From contig CM039502.1 in assembly GCA_022432975.1 (NCBI GenBank), forward strand, positions 796,375 through 860,374: DNA of 64,000 bases, in the 5' to 3' direction. The position numbers and the translations under genes were made by a program. Positions 62,388 through 64,000 of the stretch are shown in pieces. The first letter of the stretch is position 1. Each line of letters starts with the position of its first letter. Below the pieces are notes generated by a model that saw only the letters and a list, made by a program, of their open reading frames with translations, was not told where the DNA came from and did no database searches. The stretch comes from Begonia masoniana (lineage: Eukaryota > Streptophyta > Magnoliopsida > Cucurbitales > Begoniaceae).

Positions 62388-64000
62388 ATGTTCAAGGGTT
62401 TTGACTATGAGGGGGATTTGGTATTGGAGGCGGAGATTTTTGAATTCATGAAATTTTCGAGGGATCCTTAAGCGTTTCCGAGTAGAAAAGAGCTGGTTGA
62501 TGCCGGTAAGATGGATTTGGTTGATTCTATCAAGAAAAGAGGAGGCTGGCTAACTTTAGGTTGGGATTTGGACGAGGAAGAGAAGCAGATAACTCAAGAT
62601 ACCAGTGTGAGAAATTGGGAATGTGGGATGGATGAAAGTGTTAGCGATAGCTTTCCTTCCGCTGGAGATGGCATCCAATGTTCAGGCGTGATTGATTCTT
62701 TTTGGATGATACTTTTCAACTAGCGTCGTCTTCAGGAAGATCATTGTGAGGATTATGCACTCGAACACTCGTTGAAATTTAACATTTTTATTGTAAAAAC
62801 CTTTCTTTTCATTTTATTTGGTAGAACTGTGTTTTTATTCTTGAACATTGATAATTTTCATATTTTGTTGATTATTTTGGAATAAAGAATTCTCTACATA
62901 ATGCTGTGATGTCAATATGGAAAGGTGCTGGTATGCGACATTTTGGTCCATCTGTCCAACATTCTTCAACCCTTAAAAAAGTTATAGGACAATTGATTCC
63001 TCTAATATGAAGTAATTGGAGAGATTAGCGTTTTTTCAAATACTAGTATGTCAGGATTATAAGATATGCTCAGCTTTCTTTTTTCTATTTCTCAAAGAAG
63101 CTGTCACAGAAGATGAGTCTGGAATCAACAGTATTTTGAGTCGATTAGAAAAACAAAGGACCTTTGGGTTTGGTTTGACGGAGAAAGCAATCTTAAATAG
63201 CTTTATAAGCACTGGGGATAAAGATAATTTGTACTTTAAGAGGTCAGAAAATGTGGTAAGCTTCTTAAGTAGTTTATACTTGCAATCGAATTTTCCATTG
63301 CATGCTGACTCATAATATTCCTTATTTTCACTTCGAGTACATATATCTATGGAGTCAAATTTTAGTTTGTAGGGTTGTAGATTTGAAGTGCATTTTAATT
63401 GGTTATAAAAACTGTCTTTGATTAAACTTGATTTTATTTAGCATCTTGAAAGTTGATCATTGTGAAATTGGAACCATTTCTTACTGGTTTAGATAAAAAT
63501 CAACTTGTATTCATACTTGTAACTTTAAAGAAAGCCCTACGGCAGCTGGATTGTGTGCTTTGCATTTGCTATTGAGAAGTTAAATAAGTGGTTTTCATTT
63601 GTTTCCATGATAGAGTTCTAAAACATAAATCTATTGTGATCATTGTGTTGTACAAGACAGCTACTGAAATCAAGGAAGCAATATGCTGACGTTGTCGAGG
63701 CATAAGAAAGGCATACTAGATGACCTATCGAAAGATCCTGGGCATAACAGATATTTGTTAGAATCTGAAGGCATAAGAGATCCGGTAGTGCCTGAATCAC
63801 CAAAAACTTGGGCCAAAGGTATTTTATTTGCTTGTTGAAGCTTTTCTTTAAGTTTGACAGTTGGCATAAATTAGTTATTTTAGCTGTTGAAAGTGAAATA
63901 TGTGAAGTGAGAGGGGTGCTAAATATGAGAACTCTGCTGGAGAAGATATTGGCCGCAATCAATTTCGAAGTCGCCTTCAGCACCTTGAGTCAAAGCTTTC
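62388..64000 (+). pseudogene. PTST2/3-like starch-initiation protein (CBM48 family), N-terminal part, runs off the window
   Basis: PTST2/3 are plastid coiled-coil CBM48 proteins that help start starch granules. Recognisable pieces in order: 62388 onward (FDYEGDLVLEAEIFEFMKFS, then KELVDAGKMDLVDSIKKRGG and WLTLGWDLDEEE), 63101-63255 (AVTEDESGINSILSRLEKQR), about 63690-63818 (LDDLSKDPGHNRYLLESEGI then PESPKTWAK) and about 63905-64000 (FRSRLQHLESKLS, start of the coiled coil). An in-frame TAA at 62469 replaces the Glu expected in PEAFPS, and the last piece has a stop just upstream in its frame. The CBM48 domain would lie beyond the window. It is either a decaying copy or a gene with sequencing errors. 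The join of the first two pieces may use a CAG|GCGTGA GC donor at about 62685, which keeps phase. Confidence 0.78.

Overview
The window is plant nuclear DNA from a eudicot. Coding exons carry GT-AG introns, the proteins are plant-only or plant-typical families (RLCK-VII kinase, HIR/SPFH protein, HD-Zip I, double-AP2 factor, pectate lyase, plastid DUF1338 enzyme), and the spaces between them are filled by plant transposons. The species cannot be named from the sequence.

Gene-bearing left part (about 3-24 kb): a broken HAT5-like HD-Zip I gene on the minus strand; an intact six-exon receptor-like cytoplasmic kinase (PBL34/35/36 type, +, 5835-9383); a convergent seven-exon DUF1338 enzyme (2-oxoadipate dioxygenase/decarboxylase family, -, 9722-11639); a (CT)256 microsatellite; an intact five-exon hypersensitive-induced-reaction (HIR) gene (+, 14412-15877); an orphan first exon of a MYB-related zinc-knuckle factor; a 57-copy 26-bp satellite; and a four-exon pectate lyase (+, 22014-23837). 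From memory of Arabidopsis loci, pectate lyase, HIR2, PBL35 and HAT5/ATHB1 lie close together at the start of chromosome 3, so this looks like a conserved block.

Middle part (24-36.4 kb): one Mutator-like element (24096-36372) with long terminal inverted repeats and a perfect 9-bp target-site duplication. A Ty1-copia element has landed in its left terminal repeat, a 2.3-kb solo LTR has landed inside the copia integrase, and a Cassandra-type TRIM with 5S-rRNA-derived segments sits beside its right terminal repeat. All coding parts are decayed.

Right part (36.4-64 kb): an intact eight-exon double-AP2 factor with a 9-bp micro-exon (+, 37724-39717), a 10 x 50 bp tandem array inside a 242-bp direct repeat, and then a stretch in which every gene is broken: three DUF1664 fragments (two of them forming a large inverted repeat), a TOM20 pseudogene split by a gypsy element and by a TRIM, and a PTST2/3-like starch-initiation protein with a premature stop running off the window end. 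DUF1664, TOM20-2 and PTST2 homologues are also near each other on Arabidopsis chromosome 1 (from memory), so this looks like a fractionating duplicate of a syntenic block. Non-autonomous elements with clear target-site duplications (gag-only LTR element, gag-protease gypsy element, hAT-like element, TRIM) fill the rest.

No defence system, operon, CRISPR array or other new multi-gene system was found. The most informative features are the nested, datable transposon insertions, the homogeneous satellite, the DUF1664 hairpin locus and the decaying syntenic block.
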